Origin: a virus
Reading direction: 5' to 3' (one strand)
Length of the DNA: 28,957 nucleotides
Virus record (IMG/VR): IMGVR_UViG_3300021139_000095
Span: 1 to 28,957 of that record
Of this stretch, positions 13,801 through 20,654 are shown one piece after another. Position numbers and translations under genes: made by a program. Under the pieces are notes generated by a model. That model worked only from the letters and a program-made list of their open reading frames with translations. It did no database searches and had not been told where the DNA came from. Position 1 is the stretch's first letter. Every line of letters begins with the position of its first letter.

Positions 13801-14955
13801 AAGATCCATAGGATCAACTAAACCGCCACCCGCAAAACCCAACCCAGCGTGTTCTGGGCCTACTGCCCCTCCTTGCGAATTAGCAACAAGGCCGCCAGCA
13901 TAATAATGACCACGGCGAGCCGCTTCATCTGTGGCTTTGTCATAGTCAACGGTTTTGTACCCGTTTTGTTCCCCAACGGCTTCTGGGTGATGCTTCTCGA
14001 CATCTTGTGCGACAAGACCAATTTGTTTAGGACCATGTTGCCCCTTATAACGGAATTTAACAATCTTCTGACCATCAAAGGTCTTACCAATTGTTTCTAC
14101 ATCATCTTTGAGTCGCTCATCAGAGAAGAATGATGAAGGGCCAGTATTTGTTGTAGTCGAACCAGATAAAGCACCAGTACCTTCTGCAATGTTTGCGAGG
14201 AATTGTGTTGTCTGGAATGGGTAACCCTGTTGTTGCAGGAATTGATTGTAGAGGGCTGTAAGGCCAGCCTGTTGTGTTTGCTGTGGTACCGTACCAGCGG
14301 TAAGCGCAGCCTGACCACCAGTGATAGCAGCGTTTTGTGCGGCTGTGCCAAGACCGCCAATGGCCTGACCTGCTTGCGTTAACCGAGCAAGGTTTGCCTG
14401 TTGTGCGGCTAAATCAGCACCCTGTTGTTGTGCAGCAACATTTTGTGCTTGGGTATATCCAGATTGTAATTGACCAGCTAATGCTTGCTGGTTAGCAAGA
14501 TTTTGCTGATAAGCCAAATTAGAAAGGCCAATATTACCACGATCACCGCCAAATGCTCCCTGTGTAGCTTGCTGACCTTGTAATTGCGAAGCTTGTTGCG
14601 CATTTTGCATTTGTTGCGCGGCGAGAGTTGTACCCACCACATTTTGCAAATATGGCGACATATATTGATTTGTATTTAATTGACCCAAATTAGCGGGGCC
14701 AGCACCAGCCATTGTTAATTGGGTTGCTGTATCGTAATAAGGCTGTGCGCTTCCCATATTAGACTGGATCTGATTAATGCCAGCCTGTTGAGTTTGATTA
14801 ATTGGCGCAACGAAAGCGTTAGGATCAGTGGAATATTGCTGGAACGGAGTTTGGGCGACCTGTTCAGCTTGGGCGTTAACTGCATTATATCTCGCTAATA
14901 CTTCTGGGGGTATACTCACAGTTGACGATGAGGTACTCGTTTTGCCGCCGCCCAT
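10882..14955 (-). CDS. Giant virion protein with internal S74-type chaperone and SLT transglycosylase domain
   Basis: This 1357-residue protein has several parts. Residues 1-275 are a Gln- and Ala-rich helical segment. Residues 275-345 carry a peptidase-S74 (intramolecular chaperone) signature: FFSDERLKDDVE with candidate Ser278/Lys283, FRYKG, then QIGLVAQDVEKHHPEAVG and KTVDYDKA. Residues 345-690 are Gly-rich with repeated Gly-Gly motifs. Residues 695-845 form an SLT domain with catalytic E721 (IAAHESQFSPNAQ), a GGLFQFTDGTWKRYG motif and an LAHFLGA segment. The C-terminal 500 residues are Gln-rich and helical. The SLT domain suggests local peptidoglycan cutting during DNA ejection. GGAG lies 6 bases before ATG 14955. 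Whether the S74 segment cleaves the chain is unknown. Confidence 0.82.
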   Translation of the reverse strand: MGGGKTSTSSSTVSIPPEVLARYNAVNAQAEQVAQTPFQQYSTDPNAFVAPINQTQQAGINQIQSNMGSAQPYYDTATQLTMAGAGPANLGQLNTNQYMSPYLQNVVGTTLAAQQMQNAQQASQLQGQQATQGAFGGDRGNIGLSNLAYQQNLANQQALAGQLQSGYTQAQNVAAQQQGADLAAQQANLARLTQAGQAIGGLGTAAQNAAITGGQAALTAGTVPQQTQQAGLTALYNQFLQQQGYPFQTTQFLANIAEGTGALSGSTTTNTGPSSFFSDERLKDDVETIGKTFDGQKIVKFRYKGQHGPKQIGLVAQDVEKHHPEAVGEQNGYKTVDYDKATDEAARRGHYYAGGLVANSQGGAVGPEHAGLGFAGGGLVDPMDLQQLVAARAQMYAPYASGGLYGQQNSSTPGAKGVVPSGNLPTPKLVTASTPSTQQAPVGKQIMSDIGDLKEGVSDFNWAKQGLMGTPAQSYTKDGSTYTTPAQPGLISQAKSWLDSSQQQPSGNARGGVIGRHHYDDGGEVDDNKDHAIPYGGDSIVGEVAKEGEKSPQMLKAAQTAQAGGQGSTVGNLLGAASTLKGLYGLGSDVAGGLGNLAGGFNAATNAGTLDSVLGSGFTAENIGLGAGGASAAGTGLMGSIGSGLGSFFSSLGPAAMFLPFKDGGVVPQREHHDGSEGNVVGNPPDDSSDNAQTYIPNVITDAFNKEGVDPQIGLHIAAHESQFSPNAQNQNSSAGGLFQFTDGTWKRYGSGQDKFDPVANAQAGARFIKDNQTSLQNAGFEPNLTNTYLAHFLGAEGAKKVLSDPDANIKDTVSPKAIESNPFLAKMNTNSDLINWASQSMAQTGASPKTARVAPGLAGGQESQGIFGQIGSAADSVGNWYDRNQNWLVPLATGLGTMASSPSRYLGAAILQGIGGAAQASQRQQLQQSQIAKNTFDLINNTYTTVPDPKNPGKFLTVSKFDPNHPIPSDQFYANLPNVLKGGTSNLGSLAGPQAPSAPSAPTPVGGTPQQTKPVPAQGQQQAQGPQQAQAQPSSGQQPTTNGQPKDPYQDYLMSNPISDIQQLRSTYASNPSSQAAQLNRAADDASNQAYQFRLSGNKDAANQKESQAAQLRLTANTTENADVSKLADLYADNRKQQQTANLTTQNDAMHASTEAVSRKATAQQLLNTLFDQDGNPRIQTGGIAEWKANVAKVLNSAGVDSSWTDKFITNPAIYDEIKKGVTPLAIENVKAALGGDQQRVSQFKAMLQDGSPDPASVDARAIKFMIQNAIVPQADKIIQKGDYLGGMDPAKHNIIKAAKDFDKANPFYIPPAGTEAQKSTQSTPNTQVQQQAQSELIRRQAAAELARRQAASGNQ

Positions 14956-14978
14956 ATTAAACTCCTAATTTCCGCTGA

Positions 14979-15473
14979 TTATACAGCAGATTTATCCTTC
15001 CAACCACCAGTTTTAGCGCCATAGATCCAATACGCTCCATGTGCCTCGCCAAACTGGCGTTCATACAGTCGGACTTTACTTTCAGCCCGATTAGAACTTA
15101 AGATTCCAATTACCAAGGGGATGCCAAGCTTATCGGCAGCGGCCTTAGCAAACTCACACATTTTACGTGCACGACCACCCTTGGCGCTGCGGTAATCTGG
15201 ATGGACGAAAATGGCCCGTTCAATCAGGGTCAGATCATCCGAATACCACATTGGTTCTGTGCGAAGAAGGATTGCCGATTCGAATTGTTTACCTGGCGCA
15301 CCAATGATTCCAACAATTCCCCGTTCCAGATTAAGTGCTGCCCAAATCTCAGCAAGCAACTTGGTTGGATTCGGGTTAGTCAAACCATTCTCCTCACACG
15401 CAGCCAACGCTAATTGCATCATGCCATCAACGTCGTCTTTAGTGCCAACACGCACTTTTACTTCATCACTCAT
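14979..15473 (-). CDS. GNAT-family acetyltransferase
   Basis: This 164-residue protein has the GCN5-related N-acetyltransferase layout: an N-terminal strand with DVDGMMQLALAACEENGL, central strands and the coenzyme-A-binding motif A region (IFVHPDYRSAKGGRARKMCE, followed by FAKAAADKLGIPLVIGI). A C-terminal strand and loop (RLYERQFGEAHGAYWIYG) completes the fold. The R/Q-x-x-G-x-G/A loop is represented by SAKGGRAR. It lies inside the virion gene cluster, as similar acetyltransferase genes do in many short-tailed phages. The target is unknown and could be a virion protein or a host factor. GAGAGGG lies 4 bases before ATG 15473. Confidence 0.85.
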   Translation of the reverse strand: MSDEVKVRVGTKDDVDGMMQLALAACEENGLTNPNPTKLLAEIWAALNLERGIVGIIGAPGKQFESAILLRTEPMWYSDDLTLIERAIFVHPDYRSAKGGRARKMCEFAKAAADKLGIPLVIGILSSNRAESKVRLYERQFGEAHGAYWIYGAKTGGWKDKSAV

Positions 15474-15491
15474 AGACCCTCTCTCTATGGG

Positions 15492-16208
15492 TTAGTTCTT
15501 TTTTGGTCCTGGAAGATTTTTGAGTGTCTTCACAGTTTTCTTGCGTTGTTCACGCACGAATTTGTCTAATGTGTCATGGCCCTTGTTAATGTCGCCACCA
15601 CCAATCCAAGTAACGTCATTGGGGTGAATAACAAATTCCCCGCCAGCAGCCACAATCGGCACAGGCGAATCACTTGTTAATGCCCCGCCTTTTGCTTTTT
15701 TGACTTGGGGTTGTCCGTAAGGTGTGCCAGGCGCGCCATATGGCATTGAACCACCGCCATAAAGTGGACGATTAAAGATGCTTTTAGCGACCTTAAAACC
15801 AGCTATTGTATTACCTTCACCCATTGAGGAAATAATATCGGCAGGAATAACATAAGATCCGCTTGCGACATGGATGGGTAGATGATCTGTACGGCCAGCA
15901 ACTTGGCTATGAATAGGGCCAACATGAATGCGGTTGGTTGTAACCTTAGCTTCTGGTGGCTTAACAGGCTTTGGAGATGCTGGTTTAGGCATTGGTGCAG
16001 AATGAAACATACCAGCTTGCGGCTTGGTTGTTTGCATAATGAAATTGGGTGTATGGCCGCCAAAAGCACGATGGGGACGCTTTTTAGACACTTCACGGGC
16101 TGTGCTAAGGGCAGCGGCTATCGCTTGCTTAATCGGATGGCCCGAATGAACAAGTTCGGAAATATTGCTGGATATAGCCTTACGCGAAGACCCTTTGATC
16201 AGCGGCAT
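15492..16208 (-). CDS. Virion-associated phage protein with duplicated VI-P module (238 aa)
   Basis: The N-terminus MPLIKGSSRKAISSNISELV followed by HSGHPIKQAIAAALSTAREV is a pattern frequent in phage structural clusters. A proline-rich linker (70-90) follows. Two related segments occur: HLPIHVASGSYVIPADIISS (residues 109-128) and PVPIVAAGGEFVIHPNDVTW (182-201), each followed by a short G-x-G turn. Gly-Gly motifs (RAFGG, KKAKGG) resemble those in the two large ejection-type proteins. The C-terminus is strongly basic (REQRKKTVKTLKNLPGPKKN). I infer a virion component, perhaps DNA-binding or ejection-related. GGGGA lies 6 bases upstream of ATG 16208. Confidence 0.72.
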   Translation of the reverse strand: MPLIKGSSRKAISSNISELVHSGHPIKQAIAAALSTAREVSKKRPHRAFGGHTPNFIMQTTKPQAGMFHSAPMPKPASPKPVKPPEAKVTTNRIHVGPIHSQVAGRTDHLPIHVASGSYVIPADIISSMGEGNTIAGFKVAKSIFNRPLYGGGSMPYGAPGTPYGQPQVKKAKGGALTSDSPVPIVAAGGEFVIHPNDVTWIGGGDINKGHDTLDKFVREQRKKTVKTLKNLPGPKKN

Positions 16209-16251
16209 ATTAATTCCCCAAATGTTCCAGCATAATACACGATTTTTCCGC

Positions 16252-16599
16252 TTAAGAATAGATAAGTGTGAGGACTTGTGAAGTTCCAGGCGTTACGACA
16301 ATTCCATTAACCACGGGGATATTAAATTCATATACCCCAATAGCTTCTGGTATGGATGCTATAATAGATGCTGATGTGGCTGTTGTTGTATTGGCGGCAT
16401 CATAAATGGCACCATTTGTTGAACCAGCTGTTGTTACGCTTACCCTAACCACACGGGCTGCGCCTTGGACAACAACATTTTGGGCAGATACCGCAACGGC
16501 TGTTTTATTGCCGTTTAAAGCCAAGCTTGTTTGGGACGACGTGTTTAATGCCGTAACAATGTTTTTGGAGGTGGTAAAAATATCGTCTAAACTTGCCAT
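16252..16599 (-). CDS. Small virion-type protein (115 aa)
   Basis: This 115-residue protein, MASLDDIFTTSKNIVTALNT onward, has a helical N-terminal 25 residues. The rest is beta-rich, Ala/Val/Ser/Thr-dominated sequence (VVRVSVTTAGSTNGAIYDAA, then IPEAIGVYEFNIPVVNGIVV). I recognise it as a recurrent small protein of short-tailed phage virion clusters, with an MASLDD start and a PGT/S-Q terminal strand. Its function is unknown, and a minor decoration or neck component is likely. The start overlaps the stop of the large nozzle-type gene as TAATG. The frame has no cysteine. Confidence 0.75.
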   Translation of the reverse strand: MASLDDIFTTSKNIVTALNTSSQTSLALNGNKTAVAVSAQNVVVQGAARVVRVSVTTAGSTNGAIYDAANTTTATSASIIASIPEAIGVYEFNIPVVNGIVVTPGTSQVLTLIYS

Positions 16600-18716
16600 T
16601 AGTACCGTCCATCTGGTTGGAAGCGATACCTAATACCGCCAAGCCGCCACCACGAACCAACGTCATTGCTGTTTATTTGTATAGAAACCAAACGGCCACG
16701 GAACCGAGGACTTATAAATTCTGTCCCTTGAGTTAACGTGTAAGGTCCGTAAGAACGAGGCGTATCGCCTGGATAATCCGTAACATAGAATGTTAATTGG
16801 ACTGTGGCAGTCGGGTTTTGGTACACCGCGCCGCCATTAACATTCCCGTTGTAATAACCCCATTTCATATCAGGCCATACCTGATCTATGAAGTTTTTCA
16901 CATTAGCTTCTGATAGGGCGAAATAACCTGTTTGGAAGCTTGATTGCATTGGTTGGTTATTAACGCCATTATAAGCTGCGTCTGGAGATGTTTCGTGCTG
17001 GTAAATATATTGATCAGAAGATGCGCCAATGGGTGGTCCAAGCACACTTTGATTGATCCAAGCGGTGCGAGATAACGTACCAAAATCCCATTGTTGCATA
17101 TATACGTTGTATTTAACGTAAGCGTTCACCTCACCGCCATCAGAAATGTTGGGATAAAACCAAGAAATTTCGCCAAAGTTTGAGTTGACCGCAACTCTTA
17201 TTTTACTAAGGTTTGTCTCATCCAAATCTTGGAATATCACGTCCCAAATTGGGCATGGCAGTGGGACAACACCCGCTGATGAATAAGTCCAGAACTGACT
17301 TTGCCCCATCCAGTAGACGACATTATTTAGCGATGCAGCAGCTTTTCTAGAAATTAACCCGCAGCCAGTGCCTAATTCGTTAAATGAATAAATATATGGC
17401 TGATTAATATATTGCATCGACCAAAGGCCGATGTCGGTCCAAATTAAACCTTGTTGTTGGGCCTGAATTGCGCCAACAATCTTAGAGCCTTTCGGAATGC
17501 GATAAGAACCAGCCTGATTCGTAGTCAACGCAATCCAGCTTGTTGTGCTGGTGAAGTCATTAATATCACACCAACGTACAAGCAGTGGGTCTTGTATTCC
17601 ATTTAATGTGCTGCCCCACGCTACAATTTGGCGCTGAGGCATTGCCACAAAAATACCGTCATTAACAACAGGACCAGCATTATCAACTGTCGCAACTGGA
17701 TTGCCCGATGTTGAGTCCCAATAATAAATAGCGCCACTAACTGGGCAAGCTATAAGGATTTGGCCCCAGTTGTCCATCGTCCAATCTGTTGGTTGGATTG
17801 GATTACCTGTGGTAGGAGTAATAGCTGTACCAGTCCCATACCCACCAGAACCATAACCACCGATGCCATAACCCGTACCAGCAGGAACTGGACCAATTCC
17901 AATATAATAATCATATTGTGCTTGATTGCCGTTTAAATATCCGTTTGTTGTTGACGATGCTGTTGTCGATCCAGTAATAACAAAATTATTAGCGTCTGTT
18001 ATGCTCTGGACGATATAGTTACCAAAGAATGTAATGCCGCCAACAGTTGTTGAAACAAGTACGGGAAATGTATTTCCAGCTACATAACCATGATTATTTA
18101 GAGTTACGGTGACTGATGCACTTCCGCTCGTCACTGAAAACTGAGGTACAGAACCGCCATTTGTGACTGTGCTTGTGGCATATGCGGGGCCACCAAGGGC
18201 ATTTGTCGCTAGAATATCAAATGTACCCGTTCCAACGGTAATAGCTGGATAAAATCCATAAAGTATTAATCCGCCGACAGATATTTGTGTTTTAATAAAT
18301 ACAGAATCGTAACTGGTAATTGTTGAACCAGAGTCATTAATCGTAACAACATTGCTGCCAGATGTCGTTGAGACGGAGACTGGCATCACATTATCTTCTA
18401 TTGTTCTGGGCGTTATATTTATTCTAGTTCCGTTATTAATAACGCTTAATGTATTTGTATTTCCTGCGCCATACTCCGCGCCAACGGCAAGCCAAGCTTT
18501 TGAATTTGTATCTTCCCACGCCCATAAAGCGCGAACAATTGAACCTATTTTATTGGGAAAATAAGTCAGCCAACCGCCAAGCTTTTGAACCAAACCAAAG
18601 CCATTTCGATCTGGAACAAAACGCACAAGGTTAGTAAATGAAAGGCCCGCTTGATTTAATGCAGGGGTTTCATTTTGATCGACACCAGGAGTAATTTTTA
18701 CCTGTGCGTGGGGCAT
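16599..18716 (-). CDS. P22 gp10-like / nozzle-type tail protein (705 aa)
   Basis: This 705-residue protein begins MPHAQVKITPGVDQNETPAL and then NLVRFVPDRNGFGLVQKLGGW, a start typical of phage packaged-DNA stabilisation (P22 gp10-like) or nozzle proteins. Short WLAVGAEYG-type strands, WGQILIACPVSGAIYYWDS and later QIVAWGS, LLVRWCDINDF, YSFNELGTGCGLIS and FWTYSSAGVVP indicate a repeated beta-propeller. Residues about 110-260 are inserted Thr/Ser-rich beta modules of the Ig-like or FCCH-like kind. The C-terminus (RGRLVSIQINSNDVGSWWRL, then GGIRYRFQPDGRY) is typical of the family. It probably closes the tail channel. A weakness is that only pattern similarity is used. Confidence 0.78.
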   Translation of the reverse strand: MPHAQVKITPGVDQNETPALNQAGLSFTNLVRFVPDRNGFGLVQKLGGWLTYFPNKIGSIVRALWAWEDTNSKAWLAVGAEYGAGNTNTLSVINNGTRINITPRTIEDNVMPVSVSTTSGSNVVTINDSGSTITSYDSVFIKTQISVGGLILYGFYPAITVGTGTFDILATNALGGPAYATSTVTNGGSVPQFSVTSGSASVTVTLNNHGYVAGNTFPVLVSTTVGGITFFGNYIVQSITDANNFVITGSTTASSTTNGYLNGNQAQYDYYIGIGPVPAGTGYGIGGYGSGGYGTGTAITPTTGNPIQPTDWTMDNWGQILIACPVSGAIYYWDSTSGNPVATVDNAGPVVNDGIFVAMPQRQIVAWGSTLNGIQDPLLVRWCDINDFTSTTSWIALTTNQAGSYRIPKGSKIVGAIQAQQQGLIWTDIGLWSMQYINQPYIYSFNELGTGCGLISRKAAASLNNVVYWMGQSQFWTYSSAGVVPLPCPIWDVIFQDLDETNLSKIRVAVNSNFGEISWFYPNISDGGEVNAYVKYNVYMQQWDFGTLSRTAWINQSVLGPPIGASSDQYIYQHETSPDAAYNGVNNQPMQSSFQTGYFALSEANVKNFIDQVWPDMKWGYYNGNVNGGAVYQNPTATVQLTFYVTDYPGDTPRSYGPYTLTQGTEFISPRFRGRLVSIQINSNDVGSWWRLGGIRYRFQPDGRY

Positions 18717-18720
18717 TTAA

Positions 18721-19545
18721 TTACCTTGTCGGTGTAGCAGCAACTGGAGAAGATAAAGAAGTCCACGCAGATGCAGCAAACTTCTTACGAAATTCTTCTT
18801 CAATTGCCTTTTGTTTAAGTGCCTGATATTGACCCTCATAGCTTTGCGCCATTGCAGGATCATCAGACTCACGCCCAAAATTGCGTTGGTATGCAGAAAT
18901 GTAGACCATTGACGCCATAATCAAAAGATCTGGCAAATATGTGCTGATGAAAGTAGTGTTTGTCGCAGCTGAACCAGTTGACGCAAATTGATAAAGCGAC
19001 TGTGTGCGAATTGTACCCGTTAATAAAACAGGATACGATGAATTGGGGTATGGTCCGACAATAATATTTTGTGACGTATTTCCACTAGATGCAGCGTCTC
19101 CACCATAAATTGCAAAAACAGTCGGAACGGCAGTGTAAGAACTGTCATTATAAACATTTTGAATATATTCCTTAGATGTAGGGGTAAGGGGCAATGTTGC
19201 AGTGCCAGATACCACACTTACGGTCTGAAGGGTAACAAAATCGTTAACAGATACAGAAAGAATGTTATTTCCTGAAGAAAATGTATAGTTTGGGTTGCTA
19301 GTTACGGATTGCGATAGATCCAAATCACGTTGAATGCGTAATTCAGCGTAATTTAGCATTTGAGGAATTAAATTATTAAAATTAGTGTCAGGCTGCGATA
19401 ATGTGCCGCCATAAGCCACATTTGCTAAATAAGTAATACCATTAATTGTTGTGTTTGTTGTAGGTGTAAAGGTATCAACAATGGCCATCGTACCGATCTG
19501 GTTAATGTACCCATTGTACGTTAGCGCATTTGTTGGAACTGACAT
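18721..19545 (-). CDS. Neck adaptor-like structural protein (274 aa)
   Basis: This 274-residue protein has helical blocks that resemble phage adaptor or tail-tubular proteins: NFNNLIPQMLNYAELRIQRD (near residue 55), then strands with LPLTPTSKEYIQNVYND, and a helical C-terminal end (PDLLIMASMVYISAYQRNFG, SYEGQYQALKQKAIEEEF). The order, just before the nozzle-type gene, fits a ring that joins portal and nozzle. It starts TAATG-coupled to the o-spanin stop, so it follows the lysis cassette directly. A second, unrelated-looking adaptor (gp4-like) lies at 28126-28821. Which of the two binds the portal cannot be told. Confidence 0.72.
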   Translation of the reverse strand: MSVPTNALTYNGYINQIGTMAIVDTFTPTTNTTINGITYLANVAYGGTLSQPDTNFNNLIPQMLNYAELRIQRDLDLSQSVTSNPNYTFSSGNNILSVSVNDFVTLQTVSVVSGTATLPLTPTSKEYIQNVYNDSSYTAVPTVFAIYGGDAASSGNTSQNIIVGPYPNSSYPVLLTGTIRTQSLYQFASTGSAATNTTFISTYLPDLLIMASMVYISAYQRNFGRESDDPAMAQSYEGQYQALKQKAIEEEFRKKFAASAWTSLSSPVAATPTR

Positions 19546-19748
19546 TACTTAATACCTTTGCAATAAGCTTGGCGACGAGCATTGTTTTCTTTTACGCCAC
19601 GTATTGTCTCGTCAGTGTCCTTTGGCGACCAGCTGATACCAGTCCAGACAGTGCAAGCACTACTTCCGTTCAAAGGAATCTGGGTCGCGCAACCTTGCAG
19701 AATTAGCGTCAACGGAATCAATAGCATCCCCAGCTTTAATGGCTTCAT
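19545..19748 (-). CDS. Rz1: o-spanin (Rz1-like lipoprotein)
   Basis: This encodes 67 residues from ATG 19748 (GGAG, 7 bases). The longer frame from 19802 lacks a good site. It has an MKPLKLGMLLIPLTLILQGC lipoprotein signal with a lipobox LQGC, giving lipidated C20. The mature protein is about 48 residues with Cys near its middle (SSACTVW) and near its end (AYCKG), and a helical charged C-terminus. The first 89 bases overlap the i-spanin gene in another frame, the classic Rz/Rz1 arrangement. The protein would sit in the outer membrane and pair with the i-spanin to fuse or disrupt membranes after peptidoglycan breakdown. Confidence 0.83.
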   Translation of the reverse strand: MKPLKLGMLLIPLTLILQGCATQIPLNGSSACTVWTGISWSPKDTDETIRGVKENNARRQAYCKGIK

Positions 19749-19899
19749 CGACTTTCTCCAAAGATTGCGTGTTTTCCTTGTTAATGTATGCGTTAACAGC
19801 ATCGGTGCTAATTTTATAATACACCCCCGTCAACACTAGCACAACAATAATTGCTGCGCCTACATATCTCCCTATCGGTGTCAGGAAAAAGGCAAACAT
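19660..19899 (-). CDS. Rz: i-spanin (Rz-like membrane protein)
   Basis: This 79-residue protein has one N-terminal transmembrane segment (YVGAAIIVVLVLTGVYYKI, residues 12-30) and a charged, helical periplasmic domain (AVNAYINKENTQSLEKVDEA). It overlaps the o-spanin lipoprotein gene and directly follows the muramidase (1-base gap). This suits the inner-membrane half of a two-component spanin. GGAG lies 6 bases before ATG 19899. The periplasmic part is short compared with lambda Rz, so the complex would span a narrow distance. No other gene in the window fits this role better. Confidence 0.78.
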   Translation of the reverse strand: MFAFFLTPIGRYVGAAIIVVLVLTGVYYKISTDAVNAYINKENTQSLEKVDEAIKAGDAIDSVDANSARLRDPDSFERK

Positions 19900-19900
19900 C

Positions 19901-20650
19901 TTAAACTCCGTGTTCCTCTAAATGCTTTGATCTAAAGTACCAGATGGCGACTCCGCACAAGACGATAATTGCGAACATGTCGAAAGTCGTATTGGAAAGA
20001 AGGCTTTGTATCTGGGTAAATAGATCGTTTGCTGATTGCGCCTGACCAACATAGTCTTGCGCATTACTGGTAAGGGTTTTAGCTGCACCAGCCACGCCAA
20101 GCGCAGAAGTTGCCAAGGCTGTATTCCCCTGTTTACTGTCCGCCATTGTCTTGGTTGGCGGTGTGTCAGGGGTAGCGCGATGTTCCTGCTCTTCAATGGG
20201 TTTGCCACCCGTTGTCCACCATTCCGATTCTGCGTTGCGGCGGCGTACCAAGCCTGGGAGGACTTTCCCACCACCCCGTGTCCATTTTTGTAATTCTGTT
20301 GGGACTTTTTCAAACTGACCTGCATTGACGCATTTTAAAAGAGTTGAAGATGCAAGGTTTCCCTTACCAGCATTATAGCAAAAATCGACCAAAACATCGA
20401 ACTGATGCTGTGTTAATTCAACCTTCACCAAAGATTTAACATCGTTCTCGAACTTAACCATGTCAGCGGCTAGGATACGATTAGCATCCTCTTGGGTAAT
20501 CGTCATGCCTTCCTTAACTTCAGGCGCACCTGCCGCAGAAGTGTGTCCATAGCCGATGGTTAGGATACCAGCTGGACAGCGGTAGGCAGTCAACTTGCAG
20601 CCTTCAAATGGCTTTGTGAGGGCGTTTAAACCACCTTCGGACATTTGCAT
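19901..20650 (-). CDS. GH24 muramidase (endolysin) with C-terminal membrane anchor
   Basis: This 249-residue protein has an N-terminal GH24 (T4-lysozyme-type, RrrD-like) domain, residues 1-145. The catalytic triad is visible as E16, C25 and T31, with the spacing E-x8-C-x5-T (FEGCKLTAYRCPAGILTIGY). Other motifs are VLVDFCYNAGKGN, LLKCVNAGQF, and GLVRRRNAESEWW. A flexible linker (150-190) follows. Residues 223-239 (FDMFAIIVLCGVAIWYF) form a single apolar helix followed by RSKHLEEHGV. The anchor is at the C-terminus, unlike the N-terminal SAR endolysins. It cuts the glycan backbone of peptidoglycan at lysis. ATG 20650 has AAGG 8 bases upstream. Confidence 0.88.
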   Translation of the reverse strand: MQMSEGGLNALTKPFEGCKLTAYRCPAGILTIGYGHTSAAGAPEVKEGMTITQEDANRILAADMVKFENDVKSLVKVELTQHQFDVLVDFCYNAGKGNLASSTLLKCVNAGQFEKVPTELQKWTRGGGKVLPGLVRRRNAESEWWTTGGKPIEEQEHRATPDTPPTKTMADSKQGNTALATSALGVAGAAKTLTSNAQDYVGQAQSANDLFTQIQSLLSNTTFDMFAIIVLCGVAIWYFRSKHLEEHGV

Positions 20651-20654
20651 GGAA

